This document shows positions 16,008 through 23,733 of a stretch of 41,325 bases of DNA, one piece after another; within the stretch, counting starts at the first letter, position 1; every line of letters starts with the position of its first letter. A program made the translations under genes and the position numbers. Below the pieces are notes generated by a model that did not search any database, was not told the origin of the DNA, and saw only the letters and a program-made list of their open reading frames with translations. This DNA comes from Xanthobacteraceae bacterium (GTDB lineage Bacteria > Pseudomonadota > Alphaproteobacteria > Rhizobiales > Xanthobacteraceae), in assembly GCA_009694215.1 (NCBI GenBank), contig SHVN01000012.1, positions 1-41,325 on the forward strand, written 5' to 3'.

Positions 16008-17135
16008 CTAATATCTATCGTCGGGCCCGTCGATATAGGGGAACGCGCTCAGCACATGCGGCACCCGCACCGGCGGCGCGGCGCGGAGGTACGACGGGTT
16101 GAGCTCGGAGAGCTTGTTCACGCCGAGCAGGCCCATGTCGCGGGTCAATTCGTCCTGCAGTAGCTCCAGCACGCGGAAGATGCCGTCGCGGCCCGCCGCC
16201 GCCATGCCGAAGGCATAGAGCCGGCCGATGCAAACGAGGTCGGCACCGAGCGCGATCGCCTTCACCACGTCGGTGCCGCGGCAGAAGCTGCCGTCGACAA
16301 TGATCGAGGCCTTGCCTTTCGAGGCGGCAACGATCTCCGGCAGCATGTCGATGGTGCCGAGCCCGTGGTCGAGCTGGCGGCCGCCGTGGTTCGATACATA
16401 GATCACGTCGACGCCGTGCTCGACCGCGAGCTTGGCGTCCTCGGCTGTCGCGATGCCCTTGATGACGATGGGCAGCTTGTACTTCTTCTTGCATTTGTCG
16501 ACCTGCGCCCAGTCGAGCGCCTTCTGATGGCGCGATGCGTCCGGGTCGCGCGCGGAGGCCGCGTGATAGCGCTTGGAGATGTCGCGCTCGCGCCGGCTGT
16601 AATGGTGGGTGTCGACGGTGAGGCAGAGCGCGCCGAAGCCCGCCTTGACCGCGCGGTCGAAAATGGCTTCGACCCAGGCCTGGTCGCCGCGCACGTAGAG
16701 CTGGAAGATCTTCAGGCCGTTCGGGACCACCTTGCCGGTCTCCTCGATGGCCGGGTTCGCTACCGAGCTCTGGAACATCGGGCAGCCGAAGGTGCCCGCG
16801 GCATCGGCGACGGCCAAGCAGGCGGCCGGGTCAAACCGCTCGATGCTGCCGATCGGAGCCAGCGCCACCGGCATCGCGATCTTGCGGCCGAGGAACGTTG
16901 TGCTCGTATCTGTGCCGTTGACGTCGCGCAGCACGCGCGGGCGGAACGCGAGCGAGTCGAGCGCGAGGCGATTACGGCGCACGGTGGTTTCGGTCTCGGC
17001 GCCGCCAATGAGGTAATCCCAGACGTTGCGGTCGAGCCTGGCGCGGGCCACCGCGACGAATTCGTGCAGATTGTGGAACTGCTCCCGGACGTGGGCGATG
17101 CCGGAAAGCGGCTTGGCGGCGGAGGCGTCGTTCAT
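16008..17135 (-). CDS. FMN-dependent alpha-hydroxy-acid oxidase/dehydrogenase (LldD family)
   Basis: A 375-residue FMN TIM-barrel enzyme oxidising 2-hydroxy acids such as lactate, glycolate or mandelate to 2-oxo acids. The catalytic His250 lies in Ser-Asn-His-Gly-Gly-Arg-Gln-Leu-Asp. Lys226 in Ile-Lys-Gly contacts FMN, and the Trp-Asp-Tyr-Leu-Ile-Gly-Gly-Ala-Glu segment near 40 carries the substrate tyrosine. I start at ATG 17135, seven bases after the stop of the upstream oxidoreductase gene, so the two are probably co-transcribed; a TTG at 17177 would overlap that gene. The C-terminus ends beside a family B repeat. Confidence 0.87.
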   Translation of the reverse strand: MNDASAAKPLSGIAHVREQFHNLHEFVAVARARLDRNVWDYLIGGAETETTVRRNRLALDSLAFRPRVLRDVNGTDTSTTFLGRKIAMPVALAPIGSIERFDPAACLAVADAAGTFGCPMFQSSVANPAIEETGKVVPNGLKIFQLYVRGDQAWVEAIFDRAVKAGFGALCLTVDTHHYSRRERDISKRYHAASARDPDASRHQKALDWAQVDKCKKKYKLPIVIKGIATAEDAKLAVEHGVDVIYVSNHGGRQLDHGLGTIDMLPEIVAASKGKASIIVDGSFCRGTDVVKAIALGADLVCIGRLYAFGMAAAGRDGIFRVLELLQDELTRDMGLLGVNKLSELNPSYLRAAPPVRVPHVLSAFPYIDGPDDRY

Positions 17136-17142
17136 TGCAGGC

Positions 17143-18120
17143 TCATCCGTTGATTTGCGCCGGGGCGCGGGTTTCAAGCGAGGCGATGACGGCTTCGAAG
17201 GCGCCGATCAGGTCGAGCATCTGGCCGGTCGAAACGATGAACGGCGCGCGGCCTTCGATCGCATCGGCGAAGGATTCGACCAGGACCTTCAGCGAGTCGA
17301 CCTGCTCGTAGGCGTGCGTATGCGGCGTTCCGCCGATCGGGCTCACGGTCAGCGTGTTCTCGTCGCGCGCCTCGGCCATGCCCTTGGTGCCGAACACATG
17401 GACGCGCCAGATGTTGGGCGCGGCGCGCACCGTCGCGAACGTGCCGGTGGCGCCGGAGGCAAACTGCACCAGCACGGCGAGCGAGTCGCGGGGGTCCGGC
17501 GGGGGCTTCTGCTCGTAGAGCTTGGCGTCGACGCTTTTGATCGGCCCGCCGAGATTGATCAGTGCATCGAGGACATGCAGGCCGGCTCCGGTCAGGCCGC
17601 CGCCCGGCGATTCCTTCGGATCGTCGCGCCAGCCGCCGCCCACGACGCGGGTCGAATGCTCGTTGGAGAAATGCGCCTCGATGTGAATGATTTCGCCGAT
17701 CGCGCCGCTCTCGACCACGCGCTTCAATTCGCGCATCGAGGCAAAGCAGCGCTTGTTGTTGCCGCTGCCAAGAACAATGCCGGCATCGCGGCAGGCGGCC
17801 ACGGCACGCGCGGCGTCCTTGCGGGTCAACGCCAGGGGCTTCTCGCACCACACGGGCTTTCTCGCGCGGGCGACCGCCTCGATCTGCGGCACATGCAGCG
17901 AGTGCGGCGTCGCCAGGAATATGGCCTGCACGGCGGGATCGGCGATGGCGTCGGCGAGGTCGGTGGAGAGCCGAAAGCCGTGCTGGCCTGCGAAGGCGCG
18001 CACGTCGTCTGGCTCCTTGCTGACGCCATGCACGAAACGCAGCCGCCGGCTCTTGCCCTGTACGGCCGTGACAAGGGACTTGCCCCAGCGGCCGAGGCCG
18101 ATCACGGCAGCATCGATCAT
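17143..18120 (-). CDS. Gfo/Idh/MocA family NAD(P)-dependent oxidoreductase
   Basis: A 325-residue Gfo/Idh/MocA oxidoreductase. The N-terminal Rossmann motif is Val-Ile-Gly-Leu-Gly-Arg-Trp-Gly, and the family-diagnostic Cys-Glu-Lys-Pro-Leu-Ala motif follows near residue 93, with the Gly-Gly-Gly-Leu-Thr-Gly-Ala-Gly-Leu-His segment in the C-terminal domain. Substrate is unknown; family members act on sugars, inositols and some aromatic or dihydroaromatic acids. I use the ATG at 18120; an ATG at 18162 would place the intergenic inverted repeat inside the gene. It is divergent from the 3-hydroxyisobutyrate-dehydrogenase-type gene and leads a two-gene unit with the 2-hydroxyacid oxidase. Confidence 0.85.
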   Translation of the reverse strand: MIDAAVIGLGRWGKSLVTAVQGKSRRLRFVHGVSKEPDDVRAFAGQHGFRLSTDLADAIADPAVQAIFLATPHSLHVPQIEAVARARKPVWCEKPLALTRKDAARAVAACRDAGIVLGSGNNKRCFASMRELKRVVESGAIGEIIHIEAHFSNEHSTRVVGGGWRDDPKESPGGGLTGAGLHVLDALINLGGPIKSVDAKLYEQKPPPDPRDSLAVLVQFASGATGTFATVRAAPNIWRVHVFGTKGMAEARDENTLTVSPIGGTPHTHAYEQVDSLKVLVESFADAIEGRAPFIVSTGQMLDLIGAFEAVIASLETRAPAQING

Positions 18121-18144
18121 TACACGGGGTCCCCGGACTTTGGC

Positions 18145-18180
18145 GTTGCCAATGTCGGGCATTCACGCTGACATGGCAAC
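18145..18180. promoter_or_regulatory. Inverted repeat in divergent promoter region
   Basis: The arms gttgccaatgtc (18145-18156) and gacatggcaac (18170-18180) are complementary except for one extra base and are separated by 13 bases. They sit in the middle of the 81-base gap between two divergent genes, the classic place for a shared operator. If the upstream start at 18162 is used for the Gfo/Idh/MocA gene the repeat would partly overlap coding sequence. Confidence 0.45.
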
Positions 18181-18201
18181 GGGTGCAAGAGGGACAGAGC
18201 G

Positions 18202-19080
18202 ATGGCGAAACAGACTGTCGGCGTGATCGGGCTCGGCCTGATGGGCGAGGTGCTGGCGGGCCGGCTGATGGCCGCGGGCTACGGCGTCAAGGGCTACGAC
18301 ATCGATCCGGCGAAGAACGCCCGCCTGGCCGCGCGGGGCGGCCAGGCCGCGGCCTCGCTCGCCGAGGTTGCGGGATGCGGCGTGATCGCGCTCGCGGTTT
18401 TCAGCACCGACCAGGTCGAAGAGGTCGTGGAGAAGGCGCTGCTGCCGGCAGTCGCGGGGGGGACGGTCGTGCTCTGCACCTCGACCTGCGATCCGGACCG
18501 GATCGAGGCGCTGGGCGGGCGGCTCGCCGGGACGAAAATTCTCTTTCTCGAAACGCCGGTGTCGGGAACGAGCGAGCAGGTGCGCCAGGGCGACGGCGTC
18601 GGCCTCATTGGCGGCGACCCCAAGACCGCGGAGGACATCGCGCCCATTCTCGATGTCTTGTTCCCCCGGCGCTTTCACATCGGCAAGGTGGGCGACGGCG
18701 GCCGCGCCAAGCTCGCGGTCAACCTGATCCTGGGATTGAACCGCATGGCGCTGGCGGAGGGGCTGACCTTCGCTGAGCGCATGGGGCTCGACCCCAAGGC
18801 GTTCCTGGCGGTGGCGAAGGGCGCGGCGTCTTATTCGCAGGTGATGGAGACCAAGGGCGAAAAGATGCTGGCGCGGGATTTCGCGCCCGAGGGCCGGGTC
18901 AAGCAGACGCTCAAGGACGTGCACATGATGCTCGATCAGGGGGAGAAGCTTAAGCAAGAGTTGCCGATGCTCAAGGTCCACTGCGACGTACTGGAATCCT
19001 GCGTCCGCGCCGGCGAGGCCGAGCGCGACAACAGCATCATCGTCGAGGAAATCCGGCGGCGCAGACTGCCCACGTCTTGA
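18202..19080 (+). CDS. 3-hydroxyisobutyrate dehydrogenase family NAD(P)-dependent oxidoreductase
   Basis: A 292-residue beta-hydroxyacid dehydrogenase. The nucleotide-binding motif Gly-Leu-Gly-Leu-Met-Gly is at 10-15, the substrate loop Glu-Thr-Pro-Val-Ser-Gly-Thr at 117-123, and the catalytic Lys170 lies in Gly-Asp-Gly-Gly-Arg-Ala-Lys-Leu-Ala-Val-Asn. The family includes 3-hydroxyisobutyrate, tartronate semialdehyde and 6-phosphogluconate-like dehydrogenases; the exact substrate is unknown. A GAGGGACAG ribosome site precedes the ATG. The glutathione S-transferase gene follows 65 bases downstream and may share the transcript. Confidence 0.87.
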   Translation: MAKQTVGVIGLGLMGEVLAGRLMAAGYGVKGYDIDPAKNARLAARGGQAAASLAEVAGCGVIALAVFSTDQVEEVVEKALLPAVAGGTVVLCTSTCDPDRIEALGGRLAGTKILFLETPVSGTSEQVRQGDGVGLIGGDPKTAEDIAPILDVLFPRRFHIGKVGDGGRAKLAVNLILGLNRMALAEGLTFAERMGLDPKAFLAVAKGAASYSQVMETKGEKMLARDFAPEGRVKQTLKDVHMMLDQGEKLKQELPMLKVHCDVLESCVRAGEAERDNSIIVEEIRRRRLPTS

Positions 19081-19145
19081 CCCGACGGCCATCGGCGCGG
19101 TTTGATCGCGCCAGAATTTCGCAACTTCACCGGAAGGGGTTTGCC

Positions 19146-19760
19146 ATGCTGACGTTGTATTACGGTCCCGGCGCGTGCTCGATGGCTTCGCATATCGTCA
19201 TGGAGGAGAGCGGCGAGAAATACGAGCCCCGGCGCATGGACCTCGCCAAGGGCGAGCAGCGCACGCCGGAATATCTCAAGATGAACCCGCAGGGGCGGGT
19301 GCCGCTGCTGCAACTCGACAACGGCGAGCCGCTGGCCGAGAACACTGCGATCCTGCCCTATCTCGGCAAGCGCTTTAACCTCTGGCCGACGGACGGGTTG
19401 GCCGAGGCCAAGGCACTTTCGCTGATCGGCTTCTTCGCGGCGAGCGTGCACCCGGCGCACGCCCATGTCGGGCGGCCCGAGCGCTACACGGAGGACAAGG
19501 CGGCGCTGCCCGGCATCAAGGAGCAGGGGCTTAAAACCTTCCACGGCCACCTGAAGCAGATCGACGGCATGCTGGCCGGCCGCGAATGGTTCGGCGACAA
19601 GTTCTCGGTGCTCGACCCTTACGGCTTCGTGTTCTACACTTGGGGCGTCCGCCGCGAGCTGCCGATGGGCGAGTTGAAGAACTACACCGCGTTCAAGGAC
19701 CGCATGACCAAGCGGCCGGCGGTGGCGCGGGTGCTGGAGGACGAGAAGGTCAAGGTCTAG
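19146..19760 (+). CDS. Glutathione S-transferase family protein
   Basis: A 204-residue GST with an N-terminal thioredoxin-fold domain (Leu-Thr-Leu-Tyr-Tyr-Gly-Pro, the Arg-Val-Pro-Leu-Leu cis-proline motif near 60 and Glu-Asn-Thr-Ala-Ile glutathione-contact motif near 73) and a helical C-terminal domain. The active-site loop reads Gly-Ala-Cys-Ser-Met-Ala, giving Ser or Cys as candidate activating residue. Such GSTs in catabolic clusters act as isomerases, lyases or detoxifiers of electrophilic intermediates. The start at 19146 is supported by GGAAGGGG upstream. Confidence 0.85.
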   Translation: MLTLYYGPGACSMASHIVMEESGEKYEPRRMDLAKGEQRTPEYLKMNPQGRVPLLQLDNGEPLAENTAILPYLGKRFNLWPTDGLAEAKALSLIGFFAASVHPAHAHVGRPERYTEDKAALPGIKEQGLKTFHGHLKQIDGMLAGREWFGDKFSVLDPYGFVFYTWGVRRELPMGELKNYTAFKDRMTKRPAVARVLEDEKVKV

Positions 19761-19769
19761 TTCGCCGAC

Positions 19770-19886
19770 CTCTCTCCGCCTCATCCTGAGGAGCGGCCGA
19801 AGGCCGCGTCTCGAAGGATGGGGCGGCCCCATGCTTCGAGAGGCATCGCTCCGCGATGCTCCTCAGCATGAGGCCAGGAGAGGGCG
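19770..19886. repeat. Intergenic palindromic repeat, family C (copy 1)
   Basis: A long imperfect palindrome in which cctcatcctgaggagc and gctcctcagcatgaggc form the outer arms and gtctcgaaggatgggg pairs with the centre. A second copy is at 25842-25953. It lies between the glutathione S-transferase and amidohydrolase genes on the same strand and may separate their transcripts. Confidence 0.78.
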
Positions 19887-19916
19887 GTGTGAGTAAGCGA
19901 GCACAGGCGCCGACCG

Positions 19917-20756
19917 ATGGCCGTGATCGATTGTCATCATCATGTGTGGTGGGTGGCCAAGCGCCCCCACCACTTCCCGCCGGCGTGGGGCACGAGCCTC
20001 AACCGCGATTTCACGCCCGACGATCTCTTTCCGGAGCTTCGCGCCGCCGGCATCGACGGCACCGTGCTGGTGCAGTCGATGGACAACTACGACGAGACGC
20101 TCGAATACCTCGATCTCGCCGACACGACGCCTTTCATCCGCGCCGTGGTCGGCTGGATTCCGCTCGCCGATCCGGCGGCCTGCGCCAGGGCGCTCGACGC
20201 TCTGGGCGGCCAGACAAAATTCGTCGGCATGCGGCATCTCATCAATTTCGAGCCCGATCCGCGCTGGCTTTTGCAGCCCGGCGTGCAGGCGTCGCTGGAC
20301 ATGCTGCGGCAGCGGCGGCTGGTTCTGGAGGTGATCCCCAACACCGAGCCGCAGATGGCATCCGTGCTGGAGGCGGCGCGGCGGATGCCGGACCTTCCGG
20401 TCGTGCTCAACCATCTCGGCCGGCCGCCGGTGCCGGAGGGCGGCTGGGAGCCCTGGGCGTCGCAGATCGCGCAGGCGGCGGCGCTGCCGAACGTCAGCGT
20501 GAAGCTTTCGCTTGGCGGCGATGTGGTGTGGCGCTGGAAATGGTCCACGGAGGCGCTGCGGCGTTACTCGGACCACGTGCTGTCGCATTTCGGCGCCGAT
20601 CGAGTGATGGCGGGGAGCAACTGGCCGGTGGTGCTGCTGAGCGGCGGCTTTCAGCAGGTGTGGCGCGGGATCGAGGACCTGGTGTCGGGCCTCACCGCCG
20701 CCGAGCGGGCGGCGGTGATGGGCGGCACGGCGGAAGAAGTCTACGGGCTCCGCTAG
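19917..20756 (+). CDS. Amidohydrolase family protein (COG3618-type metal-dependent hydrolase)
   Basis: A 279-residue TIM-barrel amidohydrolase of the fuconolactonase/LigI-like group, which hydrolyses lactones and related rings. The N-terminal Asp-Cys-His-His-His provides metal ligands, and Asn-His-Leu-Gly-Arg-Pro near residue 165 carries another conserved His. The position normally held by catalytic Asp in Gly-Ser-Asp-Trp-Pro is Asn (about residue 235, Ala-Gly-Ser-Asn-Trp-Pro). This could alter metal use or activity, although Asn variants do occur in the broader family. Its last four bases overlap the end of the converging carboxymuconolactone-decarboxylase-like gene. Confidence 0.8.
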   Translation: MAVIDCHHHVWWVAKRPHHFPPAWGTSLNRDFTPDDLFPELRAAGIDGTVLVQSMDNYDETLEYLDLADTTPFIRAVVGWIPLADPAACARALDALGGQTKFVGMRHLINFEPDPRWLLQPGVQASLDMLRQRRLVLEVIPNTEPQMASVLEAARRMPDLPVVLNHLGRPPVPEGGWEPWASQIAQAAALPNVSVKLSLGGDVVWRWKWSTEALRRYSDHVLSHFGADRVMAGSNWPVVLLSGGFQQVWRGIEDLVSGLTAAERAAVMGGTAEEVYGLR

Positions 20757-21136
20757 GCCTTGCCCTCTTCCTTGAGTACGTCCATCGCCGCGCGGTGGGC
20801 CTCGTTGGCGGCGGGGATGCCGCAATAGAGCGCGACCAGCAGCAGGATCTCGCGGATTTCCTCCGGGCTGCAGCCGTTCTTCAGCGCGCCCTTGAGATGC
20901 ACGCGCAGCTCCGCCGGGCGGTTGGCGGCGGCCATCATGGCGATCATGGCGAGGCTTTTGACGCCGAGAGACAGGCCCGGCCGGCTCCAGACGTCGCCGT
21001 AGGCATAGGCGTTGATGATGTGCTGGAGCGGCTCGCCGAAGGCGCCGAACGCATTCATGCGCTGCTCGACGGCCTTGTCGCCGAACAGCTCCTTGCGGAG
21101 TTTGAGGCCTTTTTCGGCGAGGTCTTTGGTGTCCAT
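20753..21136 (-). CDS. Carboxymuconolactone decarboxylase family protein
   Basis: A 127-residue all-helical protein of the 4-carboxymuconolactone decarboxylase (PcaC) family. The C-terminal Glu-Glu-Ile-Arg-Glu-Ile-Leu-Leu-Leu-Val-Ala-Leu-Tyr segment is diagnostic. It lacks the Cys-x-x-Cys pair of AhpD peroxidase relatives, so decarboxylase or isomerase-type chemistry is more likely than peroxide reduction. An AAGGAG ribosome site supports the ATG at 21136. Its neighbour is a lactonase-type amidohydrolase on the opposite strand, overlapping by four bases. A protocatechuate-like lower pathway would use both activities, but no other pca genes are present. Confidence 0.83.
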   Translation of the reverse strand: MDTKDLAEKGLKLRKELFGDKAVEQRMNAFGAFGEPLQHIINAYAYGDVWSRPGLSLGVKSLAMIAMMAAANRPAELRVHLKGALKNGCSPEEIREILLLVALYCGIPAANEAHRAAMDVLKEEGKA

Positions 21137-21157
21137 GTGGAGCTCCTTCATTAGCGA

Positions 21158-21278
21158 CGTCATTCCAGGGCGCGGGCGAAGCCCGCGAACCCGGAATCCA
21201 TAACCCCTGTCTGTCAAAAATAATCAAGACTGGGGTTATGGATTCCGGATCGCCGCTTCGCGGCGTCCGGAATGACCG
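21158..21278. repeat. Intergenic palindromic repeat, family D (copy 1)
   Basis: The arms ggaatccataacccc and ggggttatggattcc are exactly complementary and lie within outer arms gtcattcc and ggaatgac. Copies at 27041-27193 and 35395-35510 have the same architecture. The element sits between two same-strand genes, the acyl-CoA dehydrogenase ending at 21286 and the muconolactone-type gene, close to the stop codon of neither but filling the gap. Confidence 0.8.
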
Positions 21279-21285
21279 TGGAGGG

Positions 21286-22491
21286 TCAGTGCTGCGCCAT
21301 CTTCGCCAGCCGTTCGGCGACCTTGAGCCGCTGCACGGTGTCGCCGGCGAGATGGCTCCAGATGAAGCCGTCGCGGACGAGCTTTTCCGCGTGGCGGGCA
21401 ACCTTGGCCCCTGCGCCGCCATAAATCTCCAGGTTCAGCTCGGTGACCTCCTGGATCACGTCGGTGGAGAAGTTCATGGCGAGGCCGGCGTTGGCCGAAT
21501 GCACCTTGTGGTCGTGCTCCCAGGCGATCCGCATCACGAACGAGCGCAGCGCCTCGGTCAGCATGTTCATCTTGTTGATCTTGAGCTGCACCATCTGCTG
21601 CGCGAACAGCGGCGCGCCCCCTTGCGTTACGGCCTTGGCGTGCTTCATCGCCTGCTCGCAGGCGTCGGTGCAGACGCCGAGCGCATTTGCCGCCAGCTCC
21701 AGGTCGCCGAAGATGTCGCCGCCGGTGCGGTCGCCGGCGGCCTGGGTCTTCATGTTGGAGTTGTTGACGTGGCCGACCACGTTGGCGTGCGGCACGCGGG
21801 CGTTCTCGAAGATCATCTCGCCGTTGCGGTAGAACCGCCAGCCGCTCTTGTTGAACACCTTGCCGATGCGGAAGCCCGGCGTGTCGCGCTCGACGAGGAA
21901 CATGGTGGTGCCCTGGCGCAGCGGCGCGTTGGGGTCGGTGCGGGCGTCGATGAAGAACAGCTTGCCCACCGGCGCGTTGGCGATGAAGCACTTCTCGCCG
22001 TTCAATATCCACTCGTCGCCCTGGCGCTCGGCGCGGAGTTTCAGGCCCGCCTTGGGCGCGTCCTTCGGCGGCATGCGGTTGTCCGAGCCCGCGGTGGGCT
22101 CGGTGATGCCCTTGCCGAGCAGGAAGCGGTGGTCGGCGACGAACGGCCGCAGGAATCGCTCCTTCTGCTCGGGGTTGCAGGCCTGCGCGATCAGGTGGCT
22201 CCACTTCCAGTTCTGGCTGAAGGTCTTTGAGATCGCGCTGTCGCCGCGGGCGAGCTCCGCCATCACCAGCGCTTGCGTCACGTAGTCGGTGCCTTCGCCG
22301 CCGAACTCCTTCGGCACGGCGAGCGTGCGGAAGCCGAGCCTCGATCCCTTCTCGACGATCTCCCAGTCGAAGGTGCCGTGCGCGTCGGGCGCCTCGTCGA
22401 GATCGAGCGTGATCGGCTTGATCTCTTCTTCGGCGAACTTGCGCGCGGTCATCTGCCATGCGCGCTGCTCGTTGCTCAGTGAAAAGTCCAT
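21286..22491 (-). CDS. Acyl-CoA dehydrogenase family protein (pair member 2)
   Basis: A 401-residue flavoprotein of the acyl-CoA dehydrogenase fold: N-terminal helical domain, the Thr-Glu-Pro-Thr-Ala-Gly-Ser-Asp flavin motif near residue 131, and a helical C-terminal domain. The canonical catalytic glutamate of the Tyr-Glu-Gly-Thr motif is not seen; by eye that place reads His-Leu-Ala-Gly-Asp, and the alternative isovaleryl-CoA-type glutamate also seems missing. It follows the other acyl-CoA dehydrogenase by eight bases, so the two may form a heteromeric enzyme in which one chain is non-catalytic. Substrate is unknown. Confidence 0.85.
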   Translation of the reverse strand: MDFSLSNEQRAWQMTARKFAEEEIKPITLDLDEAPDAHGTFDWEIVEKGSRLGFRTLAVPKEFGGEGTDYVTQALVMAELARGDSAISKTFSQNWKWSHLIAQACNPEQKERFLRPFVADHRFLLGKGITEPTAGSDNRMPPKDAPKAGLKLRAERQGDEWILNGEKCFIANAPVGKLFFIDARTDPNAPLRQGTTMFLVERDTPGFRIGKVFNKSGWRFYRNGEMIFENARVPHANVVGHVNNSNMKTQAAGDRTGGDIFGDLELAANALGVCTDACEQAMKHAKAVTQGGAPLFAQQMVQLKINKMNMLTEALRSFVMRIAWEHDHKVHSANAGLAMNFSTDVIQEVTELNLEIYGGAGAKVARHAEKLVRDGFIWSHLAGDTVQRLKVAERLAKMAQH

Positions 22492-22499
22492 GTGTCCCT

Positions 22500-23708
22500 C
22501 TATTCCGCCGCCAGCATCGGTTGCGTTCGCCGGTAGCTCGTCAGCGCTTCGGCGATCCGCAGCTTGTCGTCGGCGCTGCCGTCGCCGGTGTGCAGGCAGA
22601 TCATCGCGTCGTGGATGTACTTCTGCAGCGGCATGTCGCGCATGACGCCCATGGCGCCGAAGCATTCGGCGGAGTCCTTGGCGGCGCGATAGACCGCCTC
22701 TGCGGTGAACACCTTGGCGATGGTGGTGAGCGGCAGGTCGGGCAGGCTGCGGTCGGCGGTGGCGTCCGGATGGTCGGAGGCCCAGGCCGCCCGCCAGATG
22801 GCGGTGCGCGCGACCTCGAGGCGGACCGCGATCTCGGCGAGCTTGGTGCCGATCGCCTGGTGCTCGACGATGCGGCGGCCGCCCTGCACGCGAAGCTGCG
22901 AATACTCCAGCGCGGCCTCGTAGGCGGCGCGGCCGATGCCGAGGTTGAGCGCCTGGTAGAGCGGTACGCCGCGGCCGGTGTCGGCCGCCCCGCTGACGCC
23001 CAGAAGGTTTCCGGCCGGCACCCGAACACCCTTGAGCGAAAGTTGCCCGCAGGAGCCGTGATACCAGCGCGGCTCGGGCTGACCGGTGACGGTCAGCCCG
23101 GGCGTCTCGCGGGGCACCAGAATGAGCGCGGGGCCCTTGCCGGTCTGTGCCTCGACGGCGAACAGCCTGGCGATCGGGCCGTTGGCGACGCAGTCCTTGG
23201 CGCCGTTGATGATCCAATGGTCACCATCGCGGGTGGCGGTGGTGGCGAGGCGCATGTCCGGAGCGGGCCGGTGATAGTTGATGCCGAGCGAGCTGTCGTC
23301 GCCCGGCTCGCGGCAGGCCAGCGCCAGATGATAATCGTCGTCCTCCAGGAATGCCTGGCCGAAGCGCTCGTGCTGCTCCGGCGTCATGGCGGAGAACAGC
23401 CGCAACCCAAGCGACGACGTCTCGGCCAGCACCGCCGCGACATCGGTGTCGCCGACTGCGAGTTCTTCCGTGACGATGCAGCAGGTGAGCGCGTCGGCGC
23501 CAACGCCGCCCAGGTCTTCCGGCAACGCAAGCGTGCGCAGCCCCATTTGCGAGGCCTTGCGCAACACCTCGACCGGCAGCGTGCGGTCGCTCAGGTCGAG
23601 GCGGTCGGCTTTCAAGGTGACCGGCTTGACTTGGTCCTCGACGAAATCCCGCACCGTGTCGCGGAATTCGAGTTGCTCGGGGCTTAAGTGAAGATTGTAC
23701 ATTGGCAT
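22500..23708 (-). CDS. Acyl-CoA dehydrogenase family protein (pair member 1)
   Basis: A 402-residue acyl-CoA dehydrogenase-fold protein. The usual Thr-Glu-Pro-x-x-Gly-Ser-Asp flavin loop appears as Cys-Arg-Glu-Pro-Gly-Asp-Asp-Ser, and the C-terminal Tyr-Glu-Gly-Thr catalytic segment appears as Leu-His-Thr-Gly-Asp. Both are departures from the canonical enzyme. It is the first gene of a pair with the dehydrogenase at 21286-22491 and the Bug receptor gene ends 26 bases upstream. An ATG at 23702 (Met-Tyr-Asn-Leu) is an alternative start. A heteromeric or regulatory role is possible. Confidence 0.83.
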   Translation of the reverse strand: MPMYNLHLSPEQLEFRDTVRDFVEDQVKPVTLKADRLDLSDRTLPVEVLRKASQMGLRTLALPEDLGGVGADALTCCIVTEELAVGDTDVAAVLAETSSLGLRLFSAMTPEQHERFGQAFLEDDDYHLALACREPGDDSSLGINYHRPAPDMRLATTATRDGDHWIINGAKDCVANGPIARLFAVEAQTGKGPALILVPRETPGLTVTGQPEPRWYHGSCGQLSLKGVRVPAGNLLGVSGAADTGRGVPLYQALNLGIGRAAYEAALEYSQLRVQGGRRIVEHQAIGTKLAEIAVRLEVARTAIWRAAWASDHPDATADRSLPDLPLTTIAKVFTAEAVYRAAKDSAECFGAMGVMRDMPLQKYIHDAMICLHTGDGSADDKLRIAEALTSYRRTQPMLAAE

Positions 23709-23733
23709 CGGCCTGCTGCGTTGCGCGTCTGGA

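Noticed and set aside
19863-21422. Long minus-strand open frame covering the amidohydrolase
   Set aside because: It overlaps clear genes on both strands and crosses repeats; no domain is recognisable.
21286-23217. Possible fused 643-residue acyl-CoA dehydrogenase
   Set aside because: The upstream part is an out-of-frame shadow of the neighbouring dehydrogenase; the normal start Met-Asp-Phe-Ser is at 22491.
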